Positions 25,965-35,328 are shown, counted from the stretch's first letter. The stretch is DNA of 37,716 nucleotides from Cytophagales bacterium (GCA_024232835.1 JAAEPI010000426.1:1-37716); one strand, 5' to 3'. Notes: a model not told the origin generated them from the letters alone. Made by a program: numbers and translations.

Positions 25965-26135
25965 AACCCAGAATAATGATTAGACTTTCTATTACATGGT
26001 AAAATTACTTCAAAATCAGTCGCTTACCACTTGGTTCGCTTGTCATCATAACACAAATTATGATTCCTCGCGAAAGCAACTGATTTTATTATTCTTTAAC
26101 CCTTCACAACAAAACTCTAATCATTATTCTGGGTT
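25965..26135. repeat. 171-bp nested inverted repeat
   Basis: The ends are a perfect 20-bp inverted repeat: AACCCAGAATAATGATTAGA at 25965-25984 and its reverse complement at 26116-26135. Inside, AAAATCAGTCGCTT (26012-26025) pairs with AAGCAACTGATTTT (26074-26087) with one mismatch, then TTCGC with GCGAA, then ATCATAA with TTATGAT around a 6-nt loop at the centre. The whole forms one long cruciform-like structure in the gap between the divergent gmhB-like and glycosyltransferase genes. It has no ORF. It could be a small palindromic mobile repeat or a structured regulatory region. Confidence 0.8.
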
Positions 26136-26172
26136 AAATTAGCAACGAATTCGGCAAACACAACCAGCAGTC

Positions 26173-26907
26173 GTGACGAAAAGCCTTGTAATCATTCCTA
26201 CGTATAACGAGATAGAGAACATCCGTGACATTGTCAACGAAGTGATATTGCTTGAAACCTACTTTCACGTATTGGTTGTTGACGATAGCTCTCCAGATGG
26301 TACCGCATCTGAGGTAAAAAAACTTCAAGAGGACTGGCCCGAACGGTTGCATCTTTTGGAAAGAGAAGGGAAGCATGGACTTGGAACGGCGTACATAGCT
26401 GGTTTCCATTTTGCACTTGATAATGGCTATGATTTGATCTTCGAAATGGATGCTGATTTCTCTCACAATCCCAAGGACCTTCTGTCTTTAAAAGCGGCTT
26501 GCGAAGGCGGAATGGATATGGTTATCGGATCGAGATACATCACTGGTGTGAATGTAGTGAACTGGCCCATGGGCAGAGTACTGATGTCCTATTTTGCCAG
26601 TTGGTATGTGCGTCTAGTCACTGGAATGCCATTTCGGGATGCTACTGCTGGCTTCAAATGCTACAAAAGGAGAGTTCTGGAAACAATAGACATGGATCAT
26701 ATCAAATTTATAGGGTACGCCTTTCAAATAGAAATGAAGTTTTTGACATGGAAACATGGATTCGAAATCAAGGAAGTACCCATCGTATTTACAGACAGAA
26801 CCAGGGGACAATCCAAAATGTCAAGTGGTATTTTTAAGGAAGCGATTATTGGGGTGATACAAATGAAAATAAGAAGTTGGTTTAGGAAATACGAGCCTGC
26901 CGCTTAA
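26173..26907 (+). CDS. Polyprenol monophosphomannose synthase-like GT2
   Basis: A 244-aa family 2 glycosyltransferase of the Dpm1/Ppm type, which transfers mannose (or a related sugar) from a nucleotide sugar to polyprenyl phosphate at the inner membrane face. The N-terminal LVIIPTYNEIENI, the VVDDSSPDGTA motif (about residues 36-46), the catalytic metal site EMDADFSHNP (about 90-99) and GSRYITG fit the family. There is no C-terminal membrane domain. The start is a GTG at 26173, supported by the immediate VIIPTYNE strand. It overlaps the convergent permease gene by 4 bp. Confidence 0.88.
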   Translation: MTKSLVIIPTYNEIENIRDIVNEVILLETYFHVLVVDDSSPDGTASEVKKLQEDWPERLHLLEREGKHGLGTAYIAGFHFALDNGYDLIFEMDADFSHNPKDLLSLKAACEGGMDMVIGSRYITGVNVVNWPMGRVLMSYFASWYVRLVTGMPFRDATAGFKCYKRRVLETIDMDHIKFIGYAFQIEMKFLTWKHGFEIKEVPIVFTDRTRGQSKMSSGIFKEAIIGVIQMKIRSWFRKYEPAA

Positions 26908-28121
26908 TCAAACCTTATCGCCTTGATGGGTTCTATAGATGACACCACCCGAATTGGGATAAACAGTGTCAACCCGACCATAACGACGATCATCACATTC
27001 AATCCAATAATCGTAGGCCAATCGAATATCACCGGAACAAAATGCATGTAATAATTAGCCGCATCTAAGGGGATAAGTTGAAACTCATATTGCAACCAGC
27101 AAATCATCAAACCAAGGACATTTCCAATAATCAACCCCTTTGCAATCAATTGCAATCCTGAATACAGAAATACTTTCCTGATCATCTGATCCGCACTACC
27201 CAGAGCTTTCATCATTCCTACCATTCGCGTACGCTCCATAATCAGAATCAGTACCATAGAAATCATCCCAAATGATGCAACAAAAACGATAAGTGCCAGC
27301 AGGACAAGGACATTGCGATCAAGCAACTTCAACCATTCAAAAATCTGAGGATATTGCCGATAGGAACTGATGACATTTAGGTCAATGTCCAACGTGTTGA
27401 ATAGCTCACCCTCCATTGCTTCAATCTGACTCTCATCTTCAAGGAATACTTCTATTCCTCCTGCTTGTTGATCGCTCCAATCATTGATTCTACGAATCAT
27501 ATCAATATCACCGAAAATGAATCTATCATCAAATTCTTCCATACCCGTACTATAAATTCCAGTGACAGTTAAGCGCCGATATCTTGGAGGTTGCTGAGCA
27601 AAAAATATAGTGACTTTCTCGTTAACCTGTAGACGCAGGAGATTTGCAATTTTATCGCTAATCGCCACATCCGTGGAATATTTTTCTCCTTCAAAATCAG
27701 GAAAAACACCGTCAATCATTTGAGTGGAGAAATTAGCCGTGTCAAAGTCTGATCCCACCCCTTTGAGAATAATGCCCTGAACTTCTTCATCCGTTTTTAG
27801 AAGTCCTGCCTTTAACACGAATCGTTGAACGTGGCGAATGTTTTCGTGGGACGTAAGTACATGCATCAAAGAGTCGGAAGCCAAAATAGATGTCTCTTCA
27901 AAGGAATTTGAGAGCGCGTATTTATTCACCGTAAGGTGGCCACTGAGGTTAAAGACTTTATCACGAATAGCTCCCTGGAAACCATACAAAACCATGTATG
28001 CCACAATCAGAGCCATCAAACTGATACTTATGCTGACCACAGCAATCCGATGAATAGTAGACGAAAAGGAACCCGATTCGTTCTTAGCAATTCTTCTCGA
28101 TATGAATAGTGGGAGATTCAA
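26904..28121 (-). CDS. ABC transporter permease, LolC/LolE-type (FtsX/MacB fold)
   Basis: A 405-aa permease with one N-terminal membrane helix (VVSISISLMALIVAYMVLYGF), a periplasmic MacB-type domain of about 220 residues, and three C-terminal helices (VLVLLALIVFVASFGMISMVLIL and following) typical of FtsX-like permeases. The sequence resembles the LolC/E lipoprotein-release permeases of Bacteroidota. The ATPase partner is not next to it. The start is a TTG at 28121, just before NLPLFISRRIA, which matches the usual beginning of the family; no ATG lies near. It is divergent from the NamZ-like gene. Confidence 0.82.
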   Translation of the reverse strand: MNLPLFISRRIAKNESGSFSSTIHRIAVVSISISLMALIVAYMVLYGFQGAIRDKVFNLSGHLTVNKYALSNSFEETSILASDSLMHVLTSHENIRHVQRFVLKAGLLKTDEEVQGIILKGVGSDFDTANFSTQMIDGVFPDFEGEKYSTDVAISDKIANLLRLQVNEKVTIFFAQQPPRYRRLTVTGIYSTGMEEFDDRFIFGDIDMIRRINDWSDQQAGGIEVFLEDESQIEAMEGELFNTLDIDLNVISSYRQYPQIFEWLKLLDRNVLVLLALIVFVASFGMISMVLILIMERTRMVGMMKALGSADQMIRKVFLYSGLQLIAKGLIIGNVLGLMICWLQYEFQLIPLDAANYYMHFVPVIFDWPTIIGLNVMIVVMVGLTLFIPIRVVSSIEPIKAIRFD

Positions 28122-28128
28122 GATGTTC

Positions 28129-28136
28129 TATCTTTA
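28129..28136 (+). promoter_or_regulatory. Candidate -7 box for the NamZ-like gene
   Basis: TATCTTTA agrees with TAnnTTTG at all but the last base and lies 20 bp upstream of the ATG at 28156. It supports that ATG over the TTG at 28141 used by the ORF track. Confidence 0.35.
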
Positions 28137-28155
28137 GCGTTTGCAATTTAACTCT

Positions 28156-29316
28156 ATGAACCACATTTTTATTTCGCTTTGCTGGCTTTTATTGTTTGCT
28201 TGCTCACCTATCCTGAATACTGAAGAAGATTCAACAATCAATCAGGAAATTCAGCCAGGAGCCTGGCAAGTTTCGGACTATCTTCCATTACTTAAAGATA
28301 AGAAAGTCGGCTTGTGTGTCAATCATTCATCTAAAATTGGGAAAATACATTTGCTGGACACCTTAATCTCTCTTGGAATTAATATCCCAAAAGTCTTTAC
28401 TCCAGAACATGGCTTCACAGGCACGGCTGATGCGGGTGAACATGTAGCCGATGAACAAACTGAAGGACACCAGTTGATTTCGTTGTTTGGGGAAAAGCGT
28501 GAACCGAGTGATGAAGATGTTAGTGGACTTGATGTGATCATCTTCGATATGCAAGACGTTGGCGTCAGGTTCTATACATACATCAGCACGATGCATTATA
28601 TGATGGAAGCTGCATCCAGAAATAATATTGCATTTATTGTGCTGGACAGACCCAATCCAAATGGAAGCTATGTAGATGGCCCTTTTCTCCATGAATCTCT
28701 ACGTTCTTTTGTAGGTCTACATCCCATCCCAATTGTTCATGGATTGACGATTGGTGAACTAGCGAAAATGATCGTTGGCGAAGCATGGCTCAAAGATGAA
28801 CTGACCGTAGATCTGACTGTGATTCCTGTTCAAAACTGGAATCATGCCACTCCCTACACCTTGCCTCTCAAGCCCTCTCCTAACCTTCCGAATGATATGA
28901 GTATTGCGCTGTATCCAAGCCTTTGCTTGTTTGAGGGAACCATTGCTTCTGTGGGCCGAGGAACGAATGCATCTTTCCAGCATATTGGTCATCCTGACTA
29001 TCCTGACAGCACCTACAGCTTTACTCCCTCACCTCGTGAAGGAGCTAAAACACCCAAGTACAATGGACAATTATGCTATGGTCTTGACTTCCGAACCGAG
29101 ACAATTGATTACAATTTCACGATAGAACCTTTAATTGATTTCTACAATGAAATGGGAAAACCTGATGAGTTTTTTACTCCTTACATTAAGCTACTAGCAG
29201 GAGATCTGGATGATCAAATAAAATCAGGAATGTCTGCTGAAGAAATTAGAGAATCTTGGAAGCAGGAATTGGCCAATTTTAAGGAAATGAGGGAGAAGTA
29301 TCTGATGTATGAATAA
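28156..29316 (+). CDS. DUF1343 lipoprotein, NamZ-like exo-N-acetylmuramidase
   Basis: A 386-aa lipoprotein of the DUF1343 family, whose studied member NamZ cleaves N-acetylmuramic acid from the ends of peptidoglycan fragments. The lipobox is LFACS about residue 15, so it is probably in the periplasm on a membrane. Family motifs seen are FTPEHGFTG (near 85) with the catalytic Glu, DMQDVGVRFYTYISTMHYMM (near 138), LDRPNPNG and CLFEGTIASVGRGT (near 265). I chose the ATG at 28156 because it gives a clean lipoprotein signal. It could serve cell-wall recycling. Confidence 0.88.
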   Translation: MNHIFISLCWLLLFACSPILNTEEDSTINQEIQPGAWQVSDYLPLLKDKKVGLCVNHSSKIGKIHLLDTLISLGINIPKVFTPEHGFTGTADAGEHVADEQTEGHQLISLFGEKREPSDEDVSGLDVIIFDMQDVGVRFYTYISTMHYMMEAASRNNIAFIVLDRPNPNGSYVDGPFLHESLRSFVGLHPIPIVHGLTIGELAKMIVGEAWLKDELTVDLTVIPVQNWNHATPYTLPLKPSPNLPNDMSIALYPSLCLFEGTIASVGRGTNASFQHIGHPDYPDSTYSFTPSPREGAKTPKYNGQLCYGLDFRTETIDYNFTIEPLIDFYNEMGKPDEFFTPYIKLLAGDLDDQIKSGMSAEEIRESWKQELANFKEMREKYLMYE

Positions 29317-29372
29317 CAGGATACCACCCCCATGGAATAACAGCTTTCACTTTTAATCAATTCCTTTGCTTG

Positions 29373-32300
29373 ATGCGAAAGTCAATTACACTAATACTTT
29401 TTCTGTTTTCTCTCCTAAAATCGCAGAGTCAGGAACTACAAATGCTCGTTGACAGCAGCACCTACTATTGGAGCTCAGAGCAGTTCACCAAAGCGTATAA
29501 TGCCCTAAATACGGCTGTAGAAATTTCTAAAAAGGCCTATGAAGCGGGTGAAGAAAATGGTGCCACCAACTACGCCTACATTCTCAACCAAATGGGCATA
29601 AGATTATATCAAGGAGAGAATTATGAAACGGCAATCAGTTACTACGATGTGGCCATCACACTGTATAAAGAACTCGAAGGTGAAAATGGCTCATCCCATG
29701 TCACAAGCCTTGAGAATCTTGTCTTGTGCTACAATGCGTTGGACATGTACCAGGAAGCTCTTCAACTCTATTCGTATTTATTGACCAATGAAAAATATCA
29801 AGCTTCTACTGGTGCCAACATTTATCAAACCTATAACACAGCTGGAATTTGTGCTTTTCAGGTAGATAATTATGAGGTATCCAAAGAGTATTACGAAAAG
29901 TCTTTGAGCCTTATAACCGAGGCTTCTCCAGATTACTGGGTAATTGTTGAGAACCTGCTGGAGCTTGAGAAATACTGGAGCAAATATGCTGAGGGGTATA
30001 AATATCTGGAATCCTTTCTGGAAAAATTTCCAAACAAGACGGCCTACTATTCCAACCTTAAGGCTTACTATTATCGAGATTTGGGAAATGCTACCTACGG
30101 TGAGAGTAATTATCTGGAAGCCATTCCTCACTTCAAAACCATGCTTGAATTCCTTATCGAAGAAGACAGCATCGATAGAATTTCAAGGGTTTATGCGCTG
30201 GAAGGTTTGAGTGCTTCATTCATCAACACGAAGAATTTTAGCATTGGACTTCCCTATCTTCTTGAAAATGAAAAGGCAGCTAGAGGTCATTATTCTGAAA
30301 GTAGCGACGAGTATTTGTACTCTTTAAATTACTTGTCCGTTGCGTATTCTGAGTTGGGTGATTATAAGAATGCCAATCGTATTTATAAGAAAGCTTACAG
30401 GATTATTGAAAGATCAGAAGAGGCCAATGCTGGAGAAATGCAAGCGTTGTTTGATACTAACTATGTAGACTATTTGCGAAAGCTGGGTAAATATTCGGAT
30501 GCCCAAACCTACGCTAAACGAGCTTTTGAATTCTATTCCAAGGATGAAGAAAAATACGCTGATGATCTGATCTATTCAATGAATCAAATCGCATTGCTTC
30601 TAACCATTTCGGGTGAATATGAAAAGGCAGAAGCTCTCTTCAAACAAACACTCAACATTCAAAAAGAGAAGCACGGCTTAGAAAGCCCGATGAGTACGGT
30701 AGTCGCTTCAAATCTTACCAGCCTCTACATCCAGACTGGTCGGAATTCCAGAGCACTTCAATTTCTGGATTTCATTCTCTCAAATGACCTGAAACTACAT
30801 GGTGCTAATAGTCATGAGTACTCGTTTTCTCTACAAGTAGCTGGCGTTCTATACACCGCTATTGGGAAGAATGAATGGGCTATTGAGGCACTACAGAAAT
30901 CCTATGATATTAGGAAAATCCTGGTTGGAGATGATAATCGGGAGGTGTTGCGACTCAGGCAAAGCCTAGGTACAGCTTACTTCAAAGCTGGCAAATTAGA
31001 TGAAGCTGAAAAAATCTTGTTGGAAGTACTGGAAGGACAAAAAGCCTCCATTGGTACGAATAATTTCGACATCACGCTCACACAAAATGATTTGGCTCTG
31101 GTACAATTTGGCCGGAAAGACTACCCAAAAGCCTTAAAATTATTCCAACAATCCTACGAACTAAAAAAGAAGATTCTGGGCTCGTACAACCAGTTCACGG
31201 TTACCTCCTTGTATAACATCGCCTGCACAAACTTACTCAGCGGCCAAGCCGATAAGGCAGTTGAGAATTTCAAACAATCCATGGATGATTATTTGTATAT
31301 ACTGGATGAATATTTTCCCTACCTAAGTGAGAAGGAACGTCTTGAATATTACCATACAATAAAAGGACAATTAGGGGCATATTTTTCCTTCCTCAATGAC
31401 GAATTGGACGAACATCCGGTATATGCAGCGTTGCTTTATGATACGCAAATCAAGACCAAGGCCATGCTGCTGAGCGAAAGCATGAAGCTTCGAAACTTCC
31501 TGAACACACATAAGGATTCCAACATTCAGCTTGCTTACATGCAATGGATTTCGATCAACGAAGAAGTGGCCAAATTGGAGCAAATCAATCCACAGGGCGC
31601 TCAGCGGGTGTATCTCGACAGTATAAAGGTAGTTGGTGAAGAATACGAGCGGGTACTGAATTCCCTACCGGGAATCTCCGCCAAGACCAAACCAACAAAA
31701 TGGCAGGACATTGCCAGCTCACTGAAAGATGGCGAAGTAGCGATTGAGGTGATTCGAATAGTTTCGTTCGATTTTGAGAAAAATGAATTGATCAAAGAAA
31801 AGGTAAGCTATCTCCTGTTGATCATAGACAACAAGACAACTGACCATCCCAAATATGTACGATTGGAAGACGGATATCTGATGGACTCCAAGCATTTCAA
31901 CGGCTATAAAAACAAAATCAAATTCAAGCTAGTAGACGCCAATTCGTACGACCTTTTCTGGAAGCCAATTGCAGATCAACTTGCTGGTTATGACAAAATC
32001 TACTTCTCCTCCGATGGCGTGTATCACCTGCTCAATCTTAATACTTTACTTAATCCCGCCACATCACAATACGTACTCAACGAATCGGAAATAGTACTAG
32101 TTGGAAATACGAACGAACTATTGAACAGGTCAACGTCTGCTGAAAAAGCCAAGAGCGCTATTCTCTTTGGATTTCCCAATTTCAACACACAACCAGACGA
32201 AACTTCAAACGATTCACTACGAACAAGTACGTTTCGAGACATCTTCACAAATGGGGTATCTGACTTGCCAGGCACCAAAGTTGAGGTTGAGAACATCAAT

Positions 32301-32852
32301 AAATTGATGGAAACATCGGGGATTGATGCCTCGATCTATCTGGCAGATCAAGCACATGAGCAACAATTAAAAACGGTTGGTTCAACAGATATTTTACACA
32401 TTGCCACGCATGGGTTCTTTGAAGAATCTTCTGAGAACATAATTCAAGATGATCCCCTCACCCACTCGGGTTTGTTGCTGGCCAATATTAAAGAAGCCGC
32501 CAATGTGCAGGAAGAAAATGGGATCATCACCGCCAAGGAAGTAGCTCAGCTCAATCTGCAGGGCAACAGACTTGTCGTTCTTTCAGCGTGCGAAACAGGT
32601 CGAGGAAAAGTGGTGGATGGTGAGGGTGTTTATGGCCTGCAACGAGCCTTTCAGGTAGCTGGTGCTGATCATGTGATTATAAGTTTGTGGAAGGTTGATG
32701 ATACGGCGACTCAACTGCTGATGACCAATTTCTATGAACTCTATCTCCAATCCGGCAATCCACGAACAGCACTCAAGCAAGCCCAAATCAAACTCCAAGA
32801 GCAGTATCCACATCCGAATTATTGGGGAGCTTTTTACGTGGTTGGGGGGTGA
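29373..32852 (+). CDS. Secreted TPR-CHAT protein
   Basis: An 1159-aa exported protein with signal peptide MRKSITLILFLFSLLKSQSQ, about a dozen tetratricopeptide repeats to roughly residue 640, a helical linker, and a C-terminal CHAT (caspase HetF-associated) peptidase domain. The catalytic pair is H1013 in HIATHGFF and C1073 in LSACETG, followed by GVYGLQRAFQVAGADHVIISLWKVDD, all intact. The ATG at 29373 is preferred to the TTG one codon earlier. TPR-CHAT proteins in other settings act as defence proteases (such as the one partnered with gRAMP), but this copy is secreted and has no CRISPR neighbour, so that role is not supported. Substrate unknown. Confidence 0.88.
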   Translation: MRKSITLILFLFSLLKSQSQELQMLVDSSTYYWSSEQFTKAYNALNTAVEISKKAYEAGEENGATNYAYILNQMGIRLYQGENYETAISYYDVAITLYKELEGENGSSHVTSLENLVLCYNALDMYQEALQLYSYLLTNEKYQASTGANIYQTYNTAGICAFQVDNYEVSKEYYEKSLSLITEASPDYWVIVENLLELEKYWSKYAEGYKYLESFLEKFPNKTAYYSNLKAYYYRDLGNATYGESNYLEAIPHFKTMLEFLIEEDSIDRISRVYALEGLSASFINTKNFSIGLPYLLENEKAARGHYSESSDEYLYSLNYLSVAYSELGDYKNANRIYKKAYRIIERSEEANAGEMQALFDTNYVDYLRKLGKYSDAQTYAKRAFEFYSKDEEKYADDLIYSMNQIALLLTISGEYEKAEALFKQTLNIQKEKHGLESPMSTVVASNLTSLYIQTGRNSRALQFLDFILSNDLKLHGANSHEYSFSLQVAGVLYTAIGKNEWAIEALQKSYDIRKILVGDDNREVLRLRQSLGTAYFKAGKLDEAEKILLEVLEGQKASIGTNNFDITLTQNDLALVQFGRKDYPKALKLFQQSYELKKKILGSYNQFTVTSLYNIACTNLLSGQADKAVENFKQSMDDYLYILDEYFPYLSEKERLEYYHTIKGQLGAYFSFLNDELDEHPVYAALLYDTQIKTKAMLLSESMKLRNFLNTHKDSNIQLAYMQWISINEEVAKLEQINPQGAQRVYLDSIKVVGEEYERVLNSLPGISAKTKPTKWQDIASSLKDGEVAIEVIRIVSFDFEKNELIKEKVSYLLLIIDNKTTDHPKYVRLEDGYLMDSKHFNGYKNKIKFKLVDANSYDLFWKPIADQLAGYDKIYFSSDGVYHLLNLNTLLNPATSQYVLNESEIVLVGNTNELLNRSTSAEKAKSAILFGFPNFNTQPDETSNDSLRTSTFRDIFTNGVSDLPGTKVEVENINKLMETSGIDASIYLADQAHEQQLKTVGSTDILHIATHGFFEESSENIIQDDPLTHSGLLLANIKEAANVQEENGIITAKEVAQLNLQGNRLVVLSACETGRGKVVDGEGVYGLQRAFQVAGADHVIISLWKVDDTATQLLMTNFYELYLQSGNPRTALKQAQIKLQEQYPHPNYWGAFYVVGG

Positions 32853-32944
32853 AAGAGAGAGTTGTGATAGTCACGAACGAGTCGTTTAAGCCAGGTAGAT
32901 TCTTGTCCTCCCCTTTTCATCATCCCATATGAGGGAATTACACA

Positions 32945-33004
32945 CGCTGCTGTATAATTGGAAGGTAGATCACACGCACAGTGGGTGTTAACGACTAGTT
33001 ATGT
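32945..33004 (+). repeat. 60-bp intergenic module, copy A
   Basis: This stretch (CTGTATAATTGGAAGGTAGAT, then CACACGCACAGTGGGTGTTAAC) is closely similar to 35411-35467, including the ACACGCACArTGGGyGTTArC core and the bases after it. Both copies lie directly upstream of an accessory gene. The rest of the gap after the TPR-CHAT gene (32853-32944) shows no gene. Confidence 0.6.
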
Positions 33005-33015
33005 ATTATTCGGCA

Positions 33016-33657
33016 ATGAAAGTTCTGTTCAGTTTTTTCTTAAGTGTTTTTTCAATCTTGAACCTTTTTTCGCAAGAGAATGACGACCTATATTTCAAAA
33101 AAAATGACAGAAAATCGAATCAGTTTCCGACGCAGTTAGTAATAAATACTGACCCAAATGTTCCAAACGGAATTTACCCTTCACTTAGCGCATTGGTAAA
33201 GGAACAAATATTACCAGGCTATAAAATTGACTACAAAAACTTCCCTGATTCAAGTAAACAATGGATAAATCTCAATCAAATAGTAATAACCCCAAAACTG
33301 AAGAACGCAAAAAAGTTTATGTGGGGTTTTTCAGATGGAACAAACTATTACATTAATTCCAAGTTATATGATCCATCTGGCGCTTTACGTTATTCGAAAC
33401 TTCTATATAAGGGAAAAAAATATAGTGTTTTTAGAGCAGTAACAAGGCTTGCACTACCACATCAGAAATCACTTGCTGGACTCGATATGCAGAATGGAAA
33501 GATGTTTCCAATTTCTAAAAGCATGGTGAGAGAGTTAATTAACTCAAATAAAGAATTGCTCACAGAATTTGAGAAAAATGCTATAACCAAAAATGATTTC
33601 ATGGCTTATTTAATAAGATTTGATTCCTATCTACAACAACTACATAACAGTCGTTGA
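33016..33657 (+). CDS. Secreted hypothetical protein
   Basis: A 213-aa protein with a signal peptide (MKVLFSFFLSVFSILNLFSQ), cleaved near residue 20. I use the ATG at 33016; the ORF-track start at 33001 lies inside the repeated module and adds five residues. The mature part is basic, with no cysteines that suggest disulfides and no recognised motif. It may be a periplasmic or surface protein. It is the first gene of the accessory island, framed by repeated intergenic modules, and codon use looks more AT-rich than the left part of the window. No function can be given. Confidence 0.68.
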   Translation: MKVLFSFFLSVFSILNLFSQENDDLYFKKNDRKSNQFPTQLVINTDPNVPNGIYPSLSALVKEQILPGYKIDYKNFPDSSKQWINLNQIVITPKLKNAKKFMWGFSDGTNYYINSKLYDPSGALRYSKLLYKGKKYSVFRAVTRLALPHQKSLAGLDMQNGKMFPISKSMVRELINSNKELLTEFEKNAITKNDFMAYLIRFDSYLQQLHNSR

Positions 33658-33855
33658 TCAGGCATGTGCCATGGTGCTCTCTTCAAGCTCCTGAGTAAAC
33701 AAGTAGCACCAACAACCATTCTGAAATTTCATCTCTTTGATCAGCTTTCTTCTTTCTGGACTTAGACTTTCCGAACGCAGCACTTCGTAGTTACAGTTGT
33801 TGGTTTTGGGCAGTTTCGTTACATTAGTGTTTTTTACAAGCTGGTGGGGGCGCAC
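33658..33855 (-). CDS. Doubtful small ORF on the minus strand
   Basis: A 65-codon frame with a GTG start and a central ESLSPERRKLIKEMKFQNGCWCYLF. Part of it (ESLSPE) also reads in the same strand and frame type in the two long repeats at 35146 and 37274, where the DNA similarity is about 18 bases here (33755-33772). That makes it either a relic of the same repeated unit or a real small gene. There is no good start and no recognised family. The gap 33658-33882 otherwise holds only a CTGTTAGCttggcGTTAGC motif just before the RelA/SpoT gene. Confidence 0.25.
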   Translation of the reverse strand: MRPHQLVKNTNVTKLPKTNNCNYEVLRSESLSPERRKLIKEMKFQNGCWCYLFTQELEESTMAHA

Positions 33856-33882
33856 CTGTTAGCTTGGCGTTAGCAAAAATGA

Positions 33883-35124
33883 ATGACCACCAAATCCCAA
33901 ATTAATAAACTAGGCAAACAACTTCGAACAACCATACGAGAAGGGAATAGCATTGACGCGGACAATTTAGAACAATTACAAGGCTACAGAACCTCTTTCA
34001 AGGAGGACATTTCCCCTGTTTTCGAAAACGTTGCAAGAGTCGCAAAACGCATAAGAAGAGACAGCTTGATATCTCTAAGAATTAAGCGCATTGAATCAAT
34101 CCTTTCAAAGATTAGAAGAGAACCAACTATGTCTCTAGGCAATATGGGTGACATTGCTGGCTGCAGAGTAATTTGTCATTCCAAATCAGCTCTCTCTTTA
34201 ATTAGAAATGAAATTTCAAAACTATATACTGTCACAAAGGTTAAGGACTATGTCACCGACCCAAAACCTGATGGATATAAAGGATATCACATATATATAA
34301 AAAGTCCTGTTAATGAACATAAGCAAGTAGAAATTCAGCTCAGACATGTGAGAACCCATAAATGGGCCTCCTTGGTTGAAATTATAGACATTATCTATGA
34401 TCTGAAATTAAAAGAAGGTGAAAATCATCCCGAACTACAAGATTTTCTATACCTACTTTCATTGGAAAAACAAAAACTTGACATAACCCAGATCGCTAGA
34501 ATCCTAGAAATAGATTCGAAGTACGAGATCTATAAAAAATTAAATCAAGTGTTCATCCAAAATCATATTCCAATAAGGAGATCCTGGTTAGATGCAAGCG
34601 ATGCAAATTCCCATAGCTATTTCATCATTGAAGTTGACAAAGACAAAAAATCTAATATTAAGGCTCTAGATAACTATCAAACAGCTGAATTAGAATACTT
34701 TAAAATGTTCCTAAGCAATCAAACATCCAACTTCGTTTTAGTATTTATTGAAAACCCAAAATTTAAAGAGATATGTGTCGCATATGCTAGCTACATGATG
34801 ATAAAACACGACTACTTAGATGATTGGAATTTCTTCGCAAATAAAATTTTGAAAAGCGAGTCAAAACATGGTGTTATAAAATCCTATAATACTTACAAAG
34901 ACTTTATAGATAGAAACCTTACTGATCAACAAGATCTCATTAATTCAGAACTTGATGAGATAAACAATCATGTGGGTAAAAACGGAGATGTTAGCGGAAT
35001 AGCCATCCAGGATTGGATTAATGAGCTAACCGAAAGGAGCACAAGGATAGGGAAATTCATCGATGAATTGAGTCAATTAAAACCACCAAAGACTCCATCA
35101 TTTTTTCAAAGAATATTTAAATAG
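33883..35124 (+). CDS. RelA/SpoT-domain nucleotidyltransferase with long C-terminus
   Basis: A 413-aa protein with a (p)ppGpp-synthetase-type domain (about residues 20-170) and no HD hydrolase domain. Motifs are MGDIAGCRVI (residues 88-97, with the metal-binding Asp), DYVTDPKPDGYKGYHIYI (about 121-138) and VEIQLRHVRTHKWASLVE (about 145-162, with the catalytic Glu). The 240-residue remainder is not recognised. Stand-alone proteins like this include small alarmone synthetases and toxSAS/CapRel-type toxins that make alarmones or modify tRNA. Neither type has been shown here and no antitoxin is adjacent. The ATG follows a GGCGTTAGC motif by only 7 nt. Confidence 0.82.
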   Translation: MTTKSQINKLGKQLRTTIREGNSIDADNLEQLQGYRTSFKEDISPVFENVARVAKRIRRDSLISLRIKRIESILSKIRREPTMSLGNMGDIAGCRVICHSKSALSLIRNEISKLYTVTKVKDYVTDPKPDGYKGYHIYIKSPVNEHKQVEIQLRHVRTHKWASLVEIIDIIYDLKLKEGENHPELQDFLYLLSLEKQKLDITQIARILEIDSKYEIYKKLNQVFIQNHIPIRRSWLDASDANSHSYFIIEVDKDKKSNIKALDNYQTAELEYFKMFLSNQTSNFVLVFIENPKFKEICVAYASYMMIKHDYLDDWNFFANKILKSESKHGVIKSYNTYKDFIDRNLTDQQDLINSELDEINNHVGKNGDVSGIAIQDWINELTERSTRIGKFIDELSQLKPPKTPSFFQRIFK

Positions 35125-35145
35125 AACCTTTCTCCCTTATCCCCG

Positions 35146-35328
35146 CTCAGAGTCACTCGCAGAGGGCTCTGAGTTCTTTTGTTTTTTGTCTATTCTTCAT
35201 TCTCATTCTTATTCATCTCAGAGCCCTCTATTCCTCCCTTTATCCTTCCCACCCCAATGAACTTTGAGGAGAGTTGACGAAACCTCTGGACTCAGACTTC
35301 CTACCAAAGGCTGGGAATCAAGTGGATG
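35146..35328. repeat. Long direct repeat, copy 1, with internal hairpin
   Basis: Closely similar to 37274-37440. It contains a perfect 13-bp inverted repeat, AGAGGGCTCTGAG (35161-35173) and CTCAGAGCCCTCT (35217-35229), around a pyrimidine-rich loop. A third CTCAGAG at 35146 could pair with the same CTCTGAG, giving an alternative hairpin. The downstream part (GAGTTGACGAAACCTCTGGACTCAGACTT) is nearly identical between copies. Together with the next module it fills the 426-bp gap between the RelA/SpoT and XRE genes. Confidence 0.85.

Noticed and set aside
29373-32852. Craspase-type CRISPR partner role for the TPR-CHAT protein
   Set aside because: The protein has a signal peptide, and there is no gRAMP/Cas7-11 gene or CRISPR array in the window.
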